Shown: in pieces, positions 43,245-52,454 of the stretch
How the letters are laid out: every line of letters begins with the position of its first letter
How positions within the stretch are numbered: the stretch's first letter is position 1
NCBI GenBank assembly: GCA_038040485.1
Contig: JBBPIE010000003.1
Location: 1 to 64,000 of the forward strand
Length of the DNA: 64,000 nt
Direction: 5' to 3'
Origin: Onstottus_B arcticum
GTDB lineage: Bacteria > Acidobacteriota > Blastocatellia > UBA7656
Notes under the pieces: model-generated
What the model was told of the DNA's origin: nothing
Database searches by the model: none
Seen by the model: only the letters and a program-made list of their open reading frames with translations
Position numbers and translations under genes: made by a program

Positions 43245-44745
43245 GCACTCTCCAGGATTTGATATATCTAACAAGCGTCAGCCTTGTGGCAGGAGTGGCA
43301 AGCAACGTCACCGCCATTATGAAAAGAGTAATCACGGTGAGGCCGGTCAGCAATTGCAAGCCTGATATATTCGCTGTGAAAAGGGCGAAGCACAGCGATG
43401 CCGCGCCCGCCGCAGCAACTAATGGGATGCCGACATCTTCGAAATACCATCTCCACTGTTCGCCTATGAGCAGGCGGCGGTGCATGAGTTGGATGTTGAT
43501 GAGTACAAAGCCGCCGTTGAGGATGACCCACACAATGGCTGCGCCCACGCCCCCGTATGAAATCGTCAGTATAATGACCAGTGGCACAAGCAGGATTACC
43601 GCTGCGACATTCACATAAAACGCCAGCTTCGTCCATCCATGAGCCAGTTGCAATGCGTATGGCAAGTTCATCAGCCCGTTGAGCGTAAAGCCGGTAACCA
43701 GCAAGCTCAGTATTAAATGCGCCTGCTCTGCGATGGCCGCGTTGCGTGTCCACAGAAAAAGTATCTCTCTGGAAAAGAAAGCCATGACTATTGCGATGGG
43801 CAGAATAATCGCGGCCAGAGATTGACAGCTCTGATGATAAATCTCTTTTAATCCTAACTGATCGCCTAAAGTGACCAATTGAGTGAAGCGAGGATACATG
43901 GCAGTAAAGAACGGGCTAACTAAAATCATGGGCGCGGCTGCTACGCCGGCGGCGAGCATGTAATAACCGAATAGCTCAAGCGGAAGCAGCCTGCTTAAGA
44001 TGACCTTGTCGGTTTGAGTGAGGATTAAGACCGTCACGGATATGCCGCTCATGCCTGCGGCGAAGCGCCATGTGCGGCGAAGAAGATCGCGTTGAAAACT
44101 TGCCCGACAATCAGCAACAGGCAGATTCCGCCACAAAAGCAGCGCTGCGAGAACCGTTTGAAGCAGTGCTGTAACAATCTGCCATGAAAAGAATGCTTGA
44201 ATAGTGGGAGAAACCTTCCACAAAATGAATACTGCTCCGAGGCTCCGCGTTAAAGCGATGCTGACCATGATAGCGCTGAGCAACACTTGCCGCTGAAGCC
44301 CCAACAATCCTCCTGAATACAGGCTGAAAGGCCATTGGACGGCAATGATCACGGCCATGATCCTGATCGCCTGGGTGATAGTCTCTTGCGAAAGTTGAGA
44401 CGCATGCACCCAGCGATGAGCAATAACGGGAGCAAAAGCGAATACTGTAATACCGATTAGCGCGGCCACCGCCCAGTAAATTAATTCGAGAGTGCGCACC
44501 ATGTTACGCATCTCCTGCGCCTTGTTCCCCTGGGCGCAAAGTCTTGCCATCTCTCGATTGAGCGTAACGCTCAACCCCATGTCGAGCAGAGTGAGCATTC
44601 CTTGCAATGTGACAGAGACACCGATCAATCCGTAGGATTCAATGCCCAGGAAATGTATGTACACGGGCACGAAGGCAATCGCTAAAATCGCGCCAAGGCC
44701 ATTGCTGATAAAGCTGGCCGCTATGTTCTTTTTGACTAAACTCAT
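43228..44745 (-). CDS. Wzx-like oligosaccharide flippase
   Basis: A 505-residue membrane protein with about fourteen predicted helices of the MATE/MVF polysaccharide exporter type. The N-terminus SLVKKNIAASFISNGLGAI and FVPVYIHFLGIESYGLIGV are typical of Wzx. It flips undecaprenyl-diphosphate repeat units to the periplasmic side, where the Wzy-like protein polymerises them. Its 3' end overlaps the GT2 gene. Confidence 0.9.
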   Translation of the reverse strand: MSLVKKNIAASFISNGLGAILAIAFVPVYIHFLGIESYGLIGVSVTLQGMLTLLDMGLSVTLNREMARLCAQGNKAQEMRNMVRTLELIYWAVAALIGITVFAFAPVIAHRWVHASQLSQETITQAIRIMAVIIAVQWPFSLYSGGLLGLQRQVLLSAIMVSIALTRSLGAVFILWKVSPTIQAFFSWQIVTALLQTVLAALLLWRNLPVADCRASFQRDLLRRTWRFAAGMSGISVTVLILTQTDKVILSRLLPLELFGYYMLAAGVAAAPMILVSPFFTAMYPRFTQLVTLGDQLGLKEIYHQSCQSLAAIILPIAIVMAFFSREILFLWTRNAAIAEQAHLILSLLVTGFTLNGLMNLPYALQLAHGWTKLAFYVNVAAVILLVPLVIILTISYGGVGAAIVWVILNGGFVLINIQLMHRRLLIGEQWRWYFEDVGIPLVAAAGAASLCFALFTANISGLQLLTGLTVITLFIMAVTLLATPATRLTLVRYIKSWRVRVENI

Positions 44746-44823
44746 TTCGCTTGGAAAGATGCGCGCTTGCCTGGTTCAGTTAATCCTTCTAAAAGGTCGA
44801 AGTCGTTAACCGATTGCGTGCGA

Positions 44824-45591
44824 TTACGAAATTCTTTTCAACCACGCGCCGGGCCAATGAGTGACGTTTTCGCTCAACTCGCTTTCGTTAAAAGGCCAAC
44901 CAGGCTGTTCCAGAATAAACTCCGGGTGACGTTCAGCAAACTCCGCAGCAGCAGCCGCCGGGTTATCCCACACCCATTCGCGCTTGCCTCGCGGCGCGTC
45001 ATGAAGAATTCGCATGATGCCATCTGTCGCCACGATGTAAGAACCGGGTGTGACCAGCGAATGGTAAGCCTCCAACTCATCCAAAACGTGCTCTTTGGTG
45101 TGGCATGAATCCAGAACAACCATGACTGATTCTTCGGGCTTGACCAGAGCCTTGACCTGACGGACTACATCCGGGGCTATGGAACTGCCTTCAATAAGAG
45201 TGATGAGAGGAAACAGCTCGTGCGCCTCAATCGCTCGGTGGTTGTGTGGCCGAATCTCGATGTCAATTCCAATCACCCTGCCTTTTCCCATGGCCGAGAA
45301 CAAACTAGCATAGTAGACCAGTGAACCACCGTTAGCTACTCCGGTTTCAATAATCACATCCGGTTTAACCTTATAGATGACTTCCTGTATTCGAACCATA
45401 TCTTCTGGAAGCTGAATAATCGGTCGCCCCATCCAGCTAAATGTGTATGAGTATTTTTGACTCCAACCTATTTTAATCCACTGTTTGGATATGAGTTCAA
45501 AGGCTTCTTTCGTATCTAGCTTGAGAATGCGCCGCTCTCGAGCTGTTTCCTGGATGAGGATTTTCTCGGTTGTATCAATGATTAGCTTCAT
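44824..45591 (-). CDS. Cephalosporin hydroxylase-like (CmcI-type) methyltransferase
   Basis: A 255-residue protein of the CmcI/rhamnosyl O-methyltransferase family. The fold is a class I SAM enzyme: VIIETGVANGGSLVYYASL, then VIGIDIEIRPHNHRAI and VMVVLDSCHTKEHVLDELE; IVATDGIMRIL follows. In polysaccharide clusters this family O-methylates sugars. An ATG at 45591 is used because AAGGA lies seven bases upstream; it overlaps the previous gene's stop. The substrate is an inference from context. Confidence 0.85.
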   Translation of the reverse strand: MKLIIDTTEKILIQETARERRILKLDTKEAFELISKQWIKIGWSQKYSYTFSWMGRPIIQLPEDMVRIQEVIYKVKPDVIIETGVANGGSLVYYASLFSAMGKGRVIGIDIEIRPHNHRAIEAHELFPLITLIEGSSIAPDVVRQVKALVKPEESVMVVLDSCHTKEHVLDELEAYHSLVTPGSYIVATDGIMRILHDAPRGKREWVWDNPAAAAAEFAERHPEFILEQPGWPFNESELSENVTHWPGAWLKRIS

Positions 45592-45601
45592 TCTTCGGTC
45601 C

Positions 45602-46780
45602 TTATAGAGCAATCAGATCGATATGTAAGTTCGCCTGTTGTAGAAGAGCCAAGTTCTCCTCACGGTAATTGGGGTTCATCAAGATCGCGGCAGTTACGCC
45701 GTAGTCAGCGAGTTCTCGGTAATCCACTATCTGATGTCCAGTGCCTGGAAGATAATGACCATGCTTCTGTGGATTGAGATCAACGACGCAGGTTATCCAT
45801 TTCCTTTCAGGATCAACGAGATTGGCAAACGTTACTCCCTTTGCTCCCGCGCCCCAGAGCGCAATCCTCCCTCTGGCTACCAGATTCTCTACTTTCTCCT
45901 GAAAGACCTTTCCAACCTCACCTTCGGCTATCGCAAATTGCCTAGCAAAAAGCGGGATAGAGCCGGGTTGTTTCGTTAGCGTCGGTCTCTCGATAGAGAT
46001 ACCTGCCTCTAGCCAAAGGTATTGATCTCCGAACGAATGATGGACTTTCTCGACTCTGAAACCAGCGGCTTCAAATGCAGTTGTGAGGGATGCAGCACTG
46101 AAATACGAGCAATGTTCATAAAAAAAGTCCCAGATAACTTGATTGCGCAGTATCCATTCAACACAGGGAGTCTCAAAAAAGATGCGCGAAGGGGAAGCCC
46201 CGGTCATGGTTTGTCTGATCGTGCGCAGCAAACTTAAAGGCTCCGGTATATGCTCTATCACGTGGCGGCAGATAACCACATCGGCGACTATATCAGCGCA
46301 TTCCGGGCCATAATAGCACTTTCTAAATTGTAGACGTCCGTTGAATTCGCTTGCTGGACCGGTATAGCTAGGATCAAATCCATAGCCACTGTTTCCAGCC
46401 TTTTCATTTCCGATCAGCTTTTTCAAAAACTGGCCTTTGCCACATCCCACTTCCACAACACGACAGTTCTGGATAGACTTCTCAAACATCAAATACTGCG
46501 TTAAGCCGTCGAGGTACTCATCAAATGCTGGCGACCAGGTTTGGGTATTATCATAAGCCTCACCATAACTGAGCTTTGAGGGATCAAAAGCCTGATTAAA
46601 AATAAATCCGCAGGCTTCACAAATTATCAGTTCTAAATCACCACGAGCTATTTTTGTGGCAGATTCCTGTTCATCAAATAAAAGATTTTGATGAACAGGA
46701 ACTTGCTTACGGCTCAAGAAATGTATCAGTGAACGGCATCCGCAGATTGGGCATAGGCTTTTTGCCTTATTGTCTATCAT
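45602..46780 (-). CDS. SAM methyltransferase with C-terminal Rossmann domain (C-methyltransferase type)
   Basis: A 392-residue protein. An N-terminal zinc site (CPICGC, later CEACGF), then a class I methyltransferase core (VVEVGCGKGQFLKKLI, ICRHVIEHIPEP), then a second Rossmann-like domain with RIALWGAGAKGVTFANL and VVDLNPQKHGHYLPG. This three-part layout (putative zinc-binding, methyltransf_13/14-like) is shared by sugar C-methyltransferases such as TylCIII. It overlaps the SDR upstream by 14 bases. Two such enzymes occur in this cluster. Confidence 0.85.
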   Translation of the reverse strand: MIDNKAKSLCPICGCRSLIHFLSRKQVPVHQNLLFDEQESATKIARGDLELIICEACGFIFNQAFDPSKLSYGEAYDNTQTWSPAFDEYLDGLTQYLMFEKSIQNCRVVEVGCGKGQFLKKLIGNEKAGNSGYGFDPSYTGPASEFNGRLQFRKCYYGPECADIVADVVICRHVIEHIPEPLSLLRTIRQTMTGASPSRIFFETPCVEWILRNQVIWDFFYEHCSYFSAASLTTAFEAAGFRVEKVHHSFGDQYLWLEAGISIERPTLTKQPGSIPLFARQFAIAEGEVGKVFQEKVENLVARGRIALWGAGAKGVTFANLVDPERKWITCVVDLNPQKHGHYLPGTGHQIVDYRELADYGVTAAILMNPNYREENLALLQQANLHIDLIAL

Positions 46781-47705
46781 TAGTCAGACAGGAATTCCAC
46801 CAGCTTATCGTTTGCTCTAATCTCTGGTCCAAATCGCATTTTGGCCGCCAGCCCACTTCACCACACAAACGGCTAATATCAGCAACCAGCAGCGGTGGTT
46901 CGTCCGCAGGAGAAGCGATAGCACCTAATTGAATTAGATCTGCCCGGTTTAGCTTCTTAGCAATCCTATAAGCAATATCCTTCAAAGCAACGGGACATCC
47001 TGATGCAATATTTACAGGACCAGACACAACGCTTTCTAGTAACGCAACAAACGCATCGGCGACATCTTCAACATGAAGAAAGTCGCGCATCTGATTACCA
47101 TGTGAGCAACGGGCAGGTTTACTTTGGCATAAGGCATTAATAACTGAAGAGACAAATCTATAGGGGTGCTCATATGGACCATAGACAAAGAAGATGCGTC
47201 CCCAGCCTGCACTGAGCCTAGCTTGTGTGGCAAAGGCCTCTAGCATTATTTGGAGCGAGTGTTTGCAAGCTCCATATAAAGTTGCCGGTGAAAGAGGCGT
47301 TCGCTGCTCAGAACAATATCCATATTTCCAATCATACTCAGCACAAGTACCCGCTATCACTACGCGCTGCCCGCCATGCACCGCAAATGCCTGTAACAAG
47401 TCAAGACTCGCTTGAACCCAGCGGAGGTTTTCTAAAGAAGTCCAGTAATATCCTGGCACTGTATACCAAGCGAAATGCAGAAGGTGAGTTGGCTTCACCT
47501 CGCCTACTAGAGAGGTGACTTGCGCGGAATCCAAGAGGTTAGCTTTATGCCAGCGAACATCTCGAAATTCTTGATTCGCGTGTAAAGCTCTCTCCTCCTG
47601 CGCTTTTGATGATACCGCATGGACTTCATAGCCGCTTTCTAATAACGGCGCGATGCAGTGTCGGCCAATGAACCCGGTTGCGCCGGTGAGCAATACTCTT
47701 TTCAT
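46767..47705 (-). CDS. NAD(P)-dependent sugar epimerase/reductase (extended SDR)
   Basis: A 312-residue SDR. The Rossmann motif is VLLTGATGFIGRHCIAPLL, with HFAWYTVPG, GTCAEYD near residue 118 and the catalytic Tyr-x3-Lys in TLYGACKHSLQ. It probably reduces a 4-keto group of a CDP-4-keto-6-deoxysugar made by the RfbG-like enzyme upstream. The ATG at 47705 shares one base with the stop of the 3,5-epimerase gene (TGATG). Confidence 0.87.
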   Translation of the reverse strand: MKRVLLTGATGFIGRHCIAPLLESGYEVHAVSSKAQEERALHANQEFRDVRWHKANLLDSAQVTSLVGEVKPTHLLHFAWYTVPGYYWTSLENLRWVQASLDLLQAFAVHGGQRVVIAGTCAEYDWKYGYCSEQRTPLSPATLYGACKHSLQIMLEAFATQARLSAGWGRIFFVYGPYEHPYRFVSSVINALCQSKPARCSHGNQMRDFLHVEDVADAFVALLESVVSGPVNIASGCPVALKDIAYRIAKKLNRADLIQLGAIASPADEPPLLVADISRLCGEVGWRPKCDLDQRLEQTISWWNSCLTNDRQ

Positions 47706-48232
47706 CAAAAGAAACCCGGATACTGCTGATCCCTTGACGAGATTATTTGGTTATCAGGCGGCCACTGAATGCCAAACGCGGGATCATTCCACTTGACGCC
47801 CCGCGCAAACGCCGGGGCATAGAACTCAGACATCTGATAGAAAACTTCCGTATCATCTACGAGCGTTTGAAATCCATGCGCGAAGCCTTCAGGGATGTAG
47901 AGCATCGTCCGGTTTTCCGAACTCAATTCGACTGCAATCCATTGTTTGTAAGTGCCCGACTGCGGGCGCAGGTCAATGATCACATCGAAGATCGCACCCA
48001 TCGTGCAACGCACAAGCTTCGCTTCTTCATGAGGAGCTGTCTGATAATGCATCCCTCGGAGCGTGCCTTTCTTTTTGTTGAATGAAACGCTGCACTGTGC
48101 GAGTCGCGCATTGATACCGCGCGCTTCGAACTCTCTCTGGCACCATGTTCGAGCGAAAAAGCCGCGCTCGTCCTCTAGCCTCTCGGCGTCAATGATGAAC
48201 GCGCCGCTCAATTCTGTCTCGGTGAAGATCAA
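47705..48232 (-). CDS. dTDP-4-dehydrorhamnose 3,5-epimerase-like cupin (second copy)
   Basis: A 175-residue RmlC-family enzyme. It starts with IFTETELSGAFIID as family members do, with ERGFFARTW, GTLRGMHYQ (His62), DLRPQSGTYKQW and PEGFAHGFQTLVDD. A TTG at 48232 is chosen because GAGAGGG is upstream and it fits the family start; an earlier TTG lies seven codons upstream. It is only moderately like the RmlC at 19.4 kb. Its neighbours RfbF and RfbG point to a CDP-linked rather than a dTDP-linked substrate. Confidence 0.83.
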   Translation of the reverse strand: MIFTETELSGAFIIDAERLEDERGFFARTWCQREFEARGINARLAQCSVSFNKKKGTLRGMHYQTAPHEEAKLVRCTMGAIFDVIIDLRPQSGTYKQWIAVELSSENRTMLYIPEGFAHGFQTLVDDTEVFYQMSEFYAPAFARGVKWNDPAFGIQWPPDNQIISSRDQQYPGFF

Positions 48233-48311
48233 GCGAAGCCCTCTCGACAACAAAGGCGCAGACGTTCTTTTTGTTCAATGCTACTGCGCCTCTGTGGTTT
48301 ATCTTTACGCA

Positions 48312-49538
48312 TCAAACGATACACGGCTCAGGGATGGGGATAATAAAGTGCCCGCCTCGCTCTCTATATTCTGATTGCTGAGCCAGTATCTCTTCGGCAA
48401 AATTCCAGGTAAGCAAGAGCACGCAATCGGGCATCGTTTCTGTCAACCGTGCGGGCGAATAAATGGGCAGGTGAACGCCCGGCATAAAGCGGCCCTGCTT
48501 GTGAGTGCTGCGGTCTACAACGAAATCAAGAGTCTCCCTTCCGATGCCAAAATAGTTGAGCAAGGTGCTGCCCTTGGCCGCAGCGCCGTAGGCCGCAATC
48601 CGCTTCCCTTCTCGCTTCACCTGGCAGAGAAGGTCGCGCAAGCGTGTTTTCAGGTCTTCTACCCTGTCTGCAAAGTTTTGATAAAAGCCCAGGCGGTCCA
48701 CCCCCCACGCCGTTTCTTCTTCAAGCAGATCTCTGACTGCTTGCCGCTGGCCCGCAGGCGATACGAACAGACGCAGCGAGCCTCCGTGAATCGGCACACG
48801 CTCTACGTCCTGAATGATTAATTCATGCCGCCGGAACAGGCGGTCTAAAGCCGTGAGCGAAAAATAGCACAGGTGCTCGTGATAAATGGTATCGAACTCC
48901 GAGTGGTCAATCAGGTCTTTGACGTAAGGCACTTCGATGACTGCACAGCCCCCGTCTTTCAGAAGCACTCGAATGCCGCGCACGACTCCATTCAAGTCTG
49001 CAACGTGAGCCAGCACGTTGTTGGCGTGAATCACGTCTGCGCGCTTGCCTTCATCCAATAGTCGCAGCGCAAGCGCTTCTCCGAAAAACTCGCAGCGCGT
49101 CGGGATTCCTCTTTCCTCTTCGGCCACACGAGCGATGTTGACCGCAGGCTCTATGCCTAGCACAGGCACGCCCCGGCGACGATAGTATTGAAGAAGGTAA
49201 CCGTCGTTGCTGGCGATTTCCATCACCAGGCTTGTGCTGTTCAGGTTTTTCAGGCCGATCATCCGCTCGGCAATTGCTTCCGAGTGTCCGAGCATCGTCT
49301 CTGAAAAAGAAGAGAAGTACAGATAATCTCTAAAAAGCTTTTCAGGCGGCACCGTCTCGGTTATCTGCACAAGCGCGCAGCGCGAGCAAAAAGCCAGGTC
49401 GAGAGGGTAAGTGTCTTCCGGCTCATCAAGCTGCTCTCGGGTGAGCAATGAATTAGCGAGCGGCGTGCGGCCCAGAGAAAGAATCGTCGTCAGCCCGTTA
49501 TTGCCGCAAGACCGGCAAGAGACTTGCTCGCTCGTCAT
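48312..49538 (-). CDS. Sugar C-methyltransferase (TylCIII/NovU-like)
   Basis: A 408-residue protein of the three-domain C-methyltransferase family. CRSCGN and CSRCAL near the start form the zinc-binding domain, followed by the SAM core (LVMEIASNDGYLLQYYRRRGV, DVIHANNVLAHVAD) and a C-terminal domain with RIAAYGAAAKGSTLLNYFGIG and DVVDRSTHKQGRFMPG-like sequence. In characterised members this enzyme adds methyl to C3 of a 4-keto-6-deoxysugar. It lies directly after rfbG, with which it overlaps by four bases. Confidence 0.88.
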   Translation of the reverse strand: MTSEQVSCRSCGNNGLTTILSLGRTPLANSLLTREQLDEPEDTYPLDLAFCSRCALVQITETVPPEKLFRDYLYFSSFSETMLGHSEAIAERMIGLKNLNSTSLVMEIASNDGYLLQYYRRRGVPVLGIEPAVNIARVAEEERGIPTRCEFFGEALALRLLDEGKRADVIHANNVLAHVADLNGVVRGIRVLLKDGGCAVIEVPYVKDLIDHSEFDTIYHEHLCYFSLTALDRLFRRHELIIQDVERVPIHGGSLRLFVSPAGQRQAVRDLLEEETAWGVDRLGFYQNFADRVEDLKTRLRDLLCQVKREGKRIAAYGAAAKGSTLLNYFGIGRETLDFVVDRSTHKQGRFMPGVHLPIYSPARLTETMPDCVLLLTWNFAEEILAQQSEYRERGGHFIIPIPEPCIV

Positions 49539-50518
49539 TGTGAATGTCTCAGAAGGTTCCTATACCACTCGATTGTTCGCTTCAACCCTTCGTCGAGTGT
49601 GAACAGCGGTTCCCATCTCAAAACTTGCCGCGCCTTGGCTGCGCTCAAGTACTGGCGGCGAATCTCGTTTGAAGCTTCGTTGCGAACCTCAGGCTCAAGG
49701 TTGGACTGCAGCTGCGCGAGTATGCGGCTAACGAGCTCTAACACGGTCACCTGAGTTTCATTTGAAAAGTTGAAAGCCTCGCCTCTTAAGTCAGGATTGG
49801 CGGCGAGGTGTTCGGCCAGAGTCATATATGCCGCGGCTCCGTCCTCTACGTAAAAATAGTCTCGCACGTGGTTGCCATCCGAGCGAATGACGGGTCGCTC
49901 GCCGCGCAAAGCCGAACGTATTGTGCCGGGCACTATGCGATTCCAATTGAGATCGCCGCCGCCATAGAAATTCCCGCAGCGAGTGACTGCCACCGGCAGG
50001 TCATATGTAATCGCGTAACTCTGCGCGATTAGATCCGCGCACGACTTGCTCACGTCATACGGGTGGCGGCCTTGAAGCGGACTTTCTTCACCATACGGCA
50101 GATCCTCCTGATCACCGTAAGCTTTGTCCGATGATGCGAGCACAATCTGTTTTACAACGGGGCTGCGCCGGCATGCTTCGAGCAGTGCCCACGTCCCGCG
50201 AATGTTCGACTCGAACGTAGATGCGGGATTGCGATTGGCAATCGTTACTATGGTTTGAGCCGCCAGGTGGATTACTGTCTCTATCTCGTACTCGCCGAGC
50301 GCACGTTCGAGCAACGGCTGATCAATCACGTCGCCGCGCACGACCTTGATCTGATCGATCAAATGGCCGCGCGTCAATTCAGATTGAGGAACCCAGTCGC
50401 GTACCAGGCATACCACGTCAGCGCCCGCATCAATCAAGCGACGCACCAACCAGCCTCCAACCAATCCGGTTGCCCCCGTAACAAAAGTGGGGCGATCACG
50501 CCAGAAATCATTTACCAT
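49535..50518 (-). CDS. rfbG: CDP-glucose 4,6-dehydratase-like SDR
   Basis: A 327-residue extended SDR. FVTGATGLVGGWLVRRLI is the Rossmann motif, VIHLAAQTIVTIANRNP follows, the catalytic Tyr and Lys lie in HPYDVSKSCADLIAQSYA, and RCGNFYGGGDLNWNRIVP is typical of RfbG. It makes CDP-4-keto-6-deoxyglucose from CDP-glucose. An ATG at 50518 overlaps the RfbF stop by seven bases and is preferred over an earlier one, as the Rossmann motif follows within ten residues. Confidence 0.88.
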   Translation of the reverse strand: MVNDFWRDRPTFVTGATGLVGGWLVRRLIDAGADVVCLVRDWVPQSELTRGHLIDQIKVVRGDVIDQPLLERALGEYEIETVIHLAAQTIVTIANRNPASTFESNIRGTWALLEACRRSPVVKQIVLASSDKAYGDQEDLPYGEESPLQGRHPYDVSKSCADLIAQSYAITYDLPVAVTRCGNFYGGGDLNWNRIVPGTIRSALRGERPVIRSDGNHVRDYFYVEDGAAAYMTLAEHLAANPDLRGEAFNFSNETQVTVLELVSRILAQLQSNLEPEVRNEASNEIRRQYLSAAKARQVLRWEPLFTLDEGLKRTIEWYRNLLRHSQ

Positions 50519-51279
50519 ACTTTCCAAGGAGCCTCTCCGCGATCCCATAAACGTTCCAGAAGACGTTTGTCTCTGAGCGTATCCATGCACTGCCAGAATT
50601 GATCGTGCCGGTATGCAGCAAGTTGCCCAATAGAAGCTAGTCGCTCAAGCGCATCGGCTTCAAGACTGCTGTGGTCGCCTTCAAAATAATCAAAAATACC
50701 AGGCTCGAAAACAAAGAATCCGCCGTTGATCCATCCTTCGCCGATCTGCGGCTTTTCAACGAACTCGGCAACGAGGTCGCCGTCAAACACGAGACCTCCA
50801 AATCTAGCCGGAGGACGAACCGCAGTCACCGTGGCGATGCGGTCGTGCGAGCGATGAAATCGGAACAAGTCTTTCAGGTTCACGTCGCACACGCCATCTC
50901 CGTAGGTGAGCATGAAAGGGCCGTCGCTTAGAAAATCTTTCAACCTCTTCAGGCGGCCACCAGTGTTCGTTTCAAGTCCCGTCTCTACGAGATGCACTAT
51001 CCAATCTTCGCACTCTTTATCGCGCGTTAGTATCTCGCCGTTCTTGAAATCAATTGTTAAATTTCCGTTGAGGCTGTAGTACTCGAGGAAGTATCTTTTT
51101 ATTATCTCGCCCTTGTAGCCAAGCGCTATGAAAAACTCTTTGAAGCCGTGATGAGCGTAATGCTTCATGATGTGCCAAAGAATCGGACGGCCGCCGATTT
51201 CAACCATCGGTTTGGGCGTCACTTCGGTTTCTTCAGCCAGACGTGTGCCGAGACCTCCAGCAAGGATCACTACTTTCAT
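50512..51279 (-). CDS. rfbF: Glucose-1-phosphate cytidylyltransferase
   Basis: A 255-residue nucleotidyltransferase that makes CDP-glucose. VVILAGGLGTRLAEETEVTP begins it; PKPMVEIGGRPILWHIMKHY, GRLKRLKDF and MLTYGDGVCDVNL follow, with YRHDQFWQCMDTLRDKRLLE near the end as in RfbF. GAGGAG lies eight bases before the ATG. It commits glucose 1-phosphate to the CDP-deoxysugar branch with the RfbG dehydratase. Confidence 0.94.
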   Translation of the reverse strand: MKVVILAGGLGTRLAEETEVTPKPMVEIGGRPILWHIMKHYAHHGFKEFFIALGYKGEIIKRYFLEYYSLNGNLTIDFKNGEILTRDKECEDWIVHLVETGLETNTGGRLKRLKDFLSDGPFMLTYGDGVCDVNLKDLFRFHRSHDRIATVTAVRPPARFGGLVFDGDLVAEFVEKPQIGEGWINGGFFVFEPGIFDYFEGDHSSLEADALERLASIGQLAAYRHDQFWQCMDTLRDKRLLERLWDRGEAPWKVW

Positions 51280-51314
51280 TAATACGGCTCCTCAATCGGC
51301 TCTATTCTTTCACA

Positions 51315-52454
51315 TCAATTACCTGAATTCTGACCGACGAATGATTGGACGGCTTCGATGACACATATCACATCTTCGTCGGATAGGTGAGGTCCCATCG
51401 GTAAGCTCAAAGCCTCGCGGTGAATTGTCTCAGACACCGGCAATGACCCTTCCCCAAAACCCATCTCTAGGTAAGCCTTCTGCAAGTGCGGCGGAACTGG
51501 ATAGTGAACCAGCGTGCTCACCCCGACCGATTTCAGGTATCTCTGAAGCTCGTCGCGCCGCTTCGACCGGATCACAAACAAATGCCAAACCGGGTCCGCC
51601 CCGTCCGCGACCGCAGGCAACATCACGTCAGCCGTCTTCAACCCTTCAAGGTACATCCCAGCGATGCGGGTGCGCCGAGCGTTCCACTTGTCCAAATGCT
51701 CGAGCCTCACTCGCAGCAGCGCCGCATGAAGCTCATCCAACCGGCTGTTCATCCCCTTATCCTCGTTGTAATACTTCTCCCTAGACCCGTAGTTCCTCAG
51801 CACTCGCACGCGTTCTGCTAATTCGCCGTCGTCGGTTGTCACAGCGCCCGCGTCGCCGTACGCGCCAAGGTTCTTTGTCGGATAGAAGCTCCAACCCGCC
51901 GCATCCCCAAGACTGCCTGCGCGCCGGTCGCGGTAGCGCGCGCCGTGAGCCTGCGCCGCATCTTCGATGACTCTCAGTCCTCGACGAGCGCCGATCTCGT
52001 TGATCGCATCCATCTCGGCCGGTTGACCGTACAGGTGAACCGGAAGAATCGCTTTCGTTCGAGGCGTGATCGAGGCTTCGATGCGGCCGGGATCAATGTT
52101 GTAAGTTCCCCCGTTCGGCTCGACCGGGACCGGCGCCGCTCCGGTTGCCGAGACTCCAAGCCAGGTCGCGATGTAGGTGTTAGCCGGAACGATCACCTCG
52201 TCGCCGGGTCCGATTCCGTAGACGCGAAGGATCAACTCGAGCGCTTCAAGGCCGTTCGCAACTCCAACGCAATGCCTGGTCCCGCAATACTCGGCGAACT
52301 CCCGCTCGAAAGCCTTCACCTCTTCGCCAAGGATGTACCAACCCGAGTCCATCACTCTTCGGCATGCAGCGTCGAGTTCTTCCTTGAGCTCGAGGTACGA
52401 CTCTCGCAAATCAAGAAACGGAACTTCCGGGTTCATTTGCGGTCTCACGCTCAT
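51315..52454 (-). CDS. DegT-family dTDP-3-keto-6-deoxysugar aminotransferase (FdtB-like)
   Basis: A 379-residue PLP enzyme. VPFLDLRESYLELKEELDAA at the start, VIVPANTYIATWLG, EDAAQAHGARY (Asp165), and the PLP-binding Lys194 in FYPTKNLGAYGDAGA match the FdtB/QdtB group. Known members aminate dTDP-3-keto-6-deoxyhexose to dTDP-3-amino-3,6-dideoxyhexose. It overlaps the FdtA-like gene by four bases (ATGA), so the isomerase and transaminase are made together. Confidence 0.87.
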   Translation of the reverse strand: MSVRPQMNPEVPFLDLRESYLELKEELDAACRRVMDSGWYILGEEVKAFEREFAEYCGTRHCVGVANGLEALELILRVYGIGPGDEVIVPANTYIATWLGVSATGAAPVPVEPNGGTYNIDPGRIEASITPRTKAILPVHLYGQPAEMDAINEIGARRGLRVIEDAAQAHGARYRDRRAGSLGDAAGWSFYPTKNLGAYGDAGAVTTDDGELAERVRVLRNYGSREKYYNEDKGMNSRLDELHAALLRVRLEHLDKWNARRTRIAGMYLEGLKTADVMLPAVADGADPVWHLFVIRSKRRDELQRYLKSVGVSTLVHYPVPPHLQKAYLEMGFGEGSLPVSETIHREALSLPMGPHLSDEDVICVIEAVQSFVGQNSGN

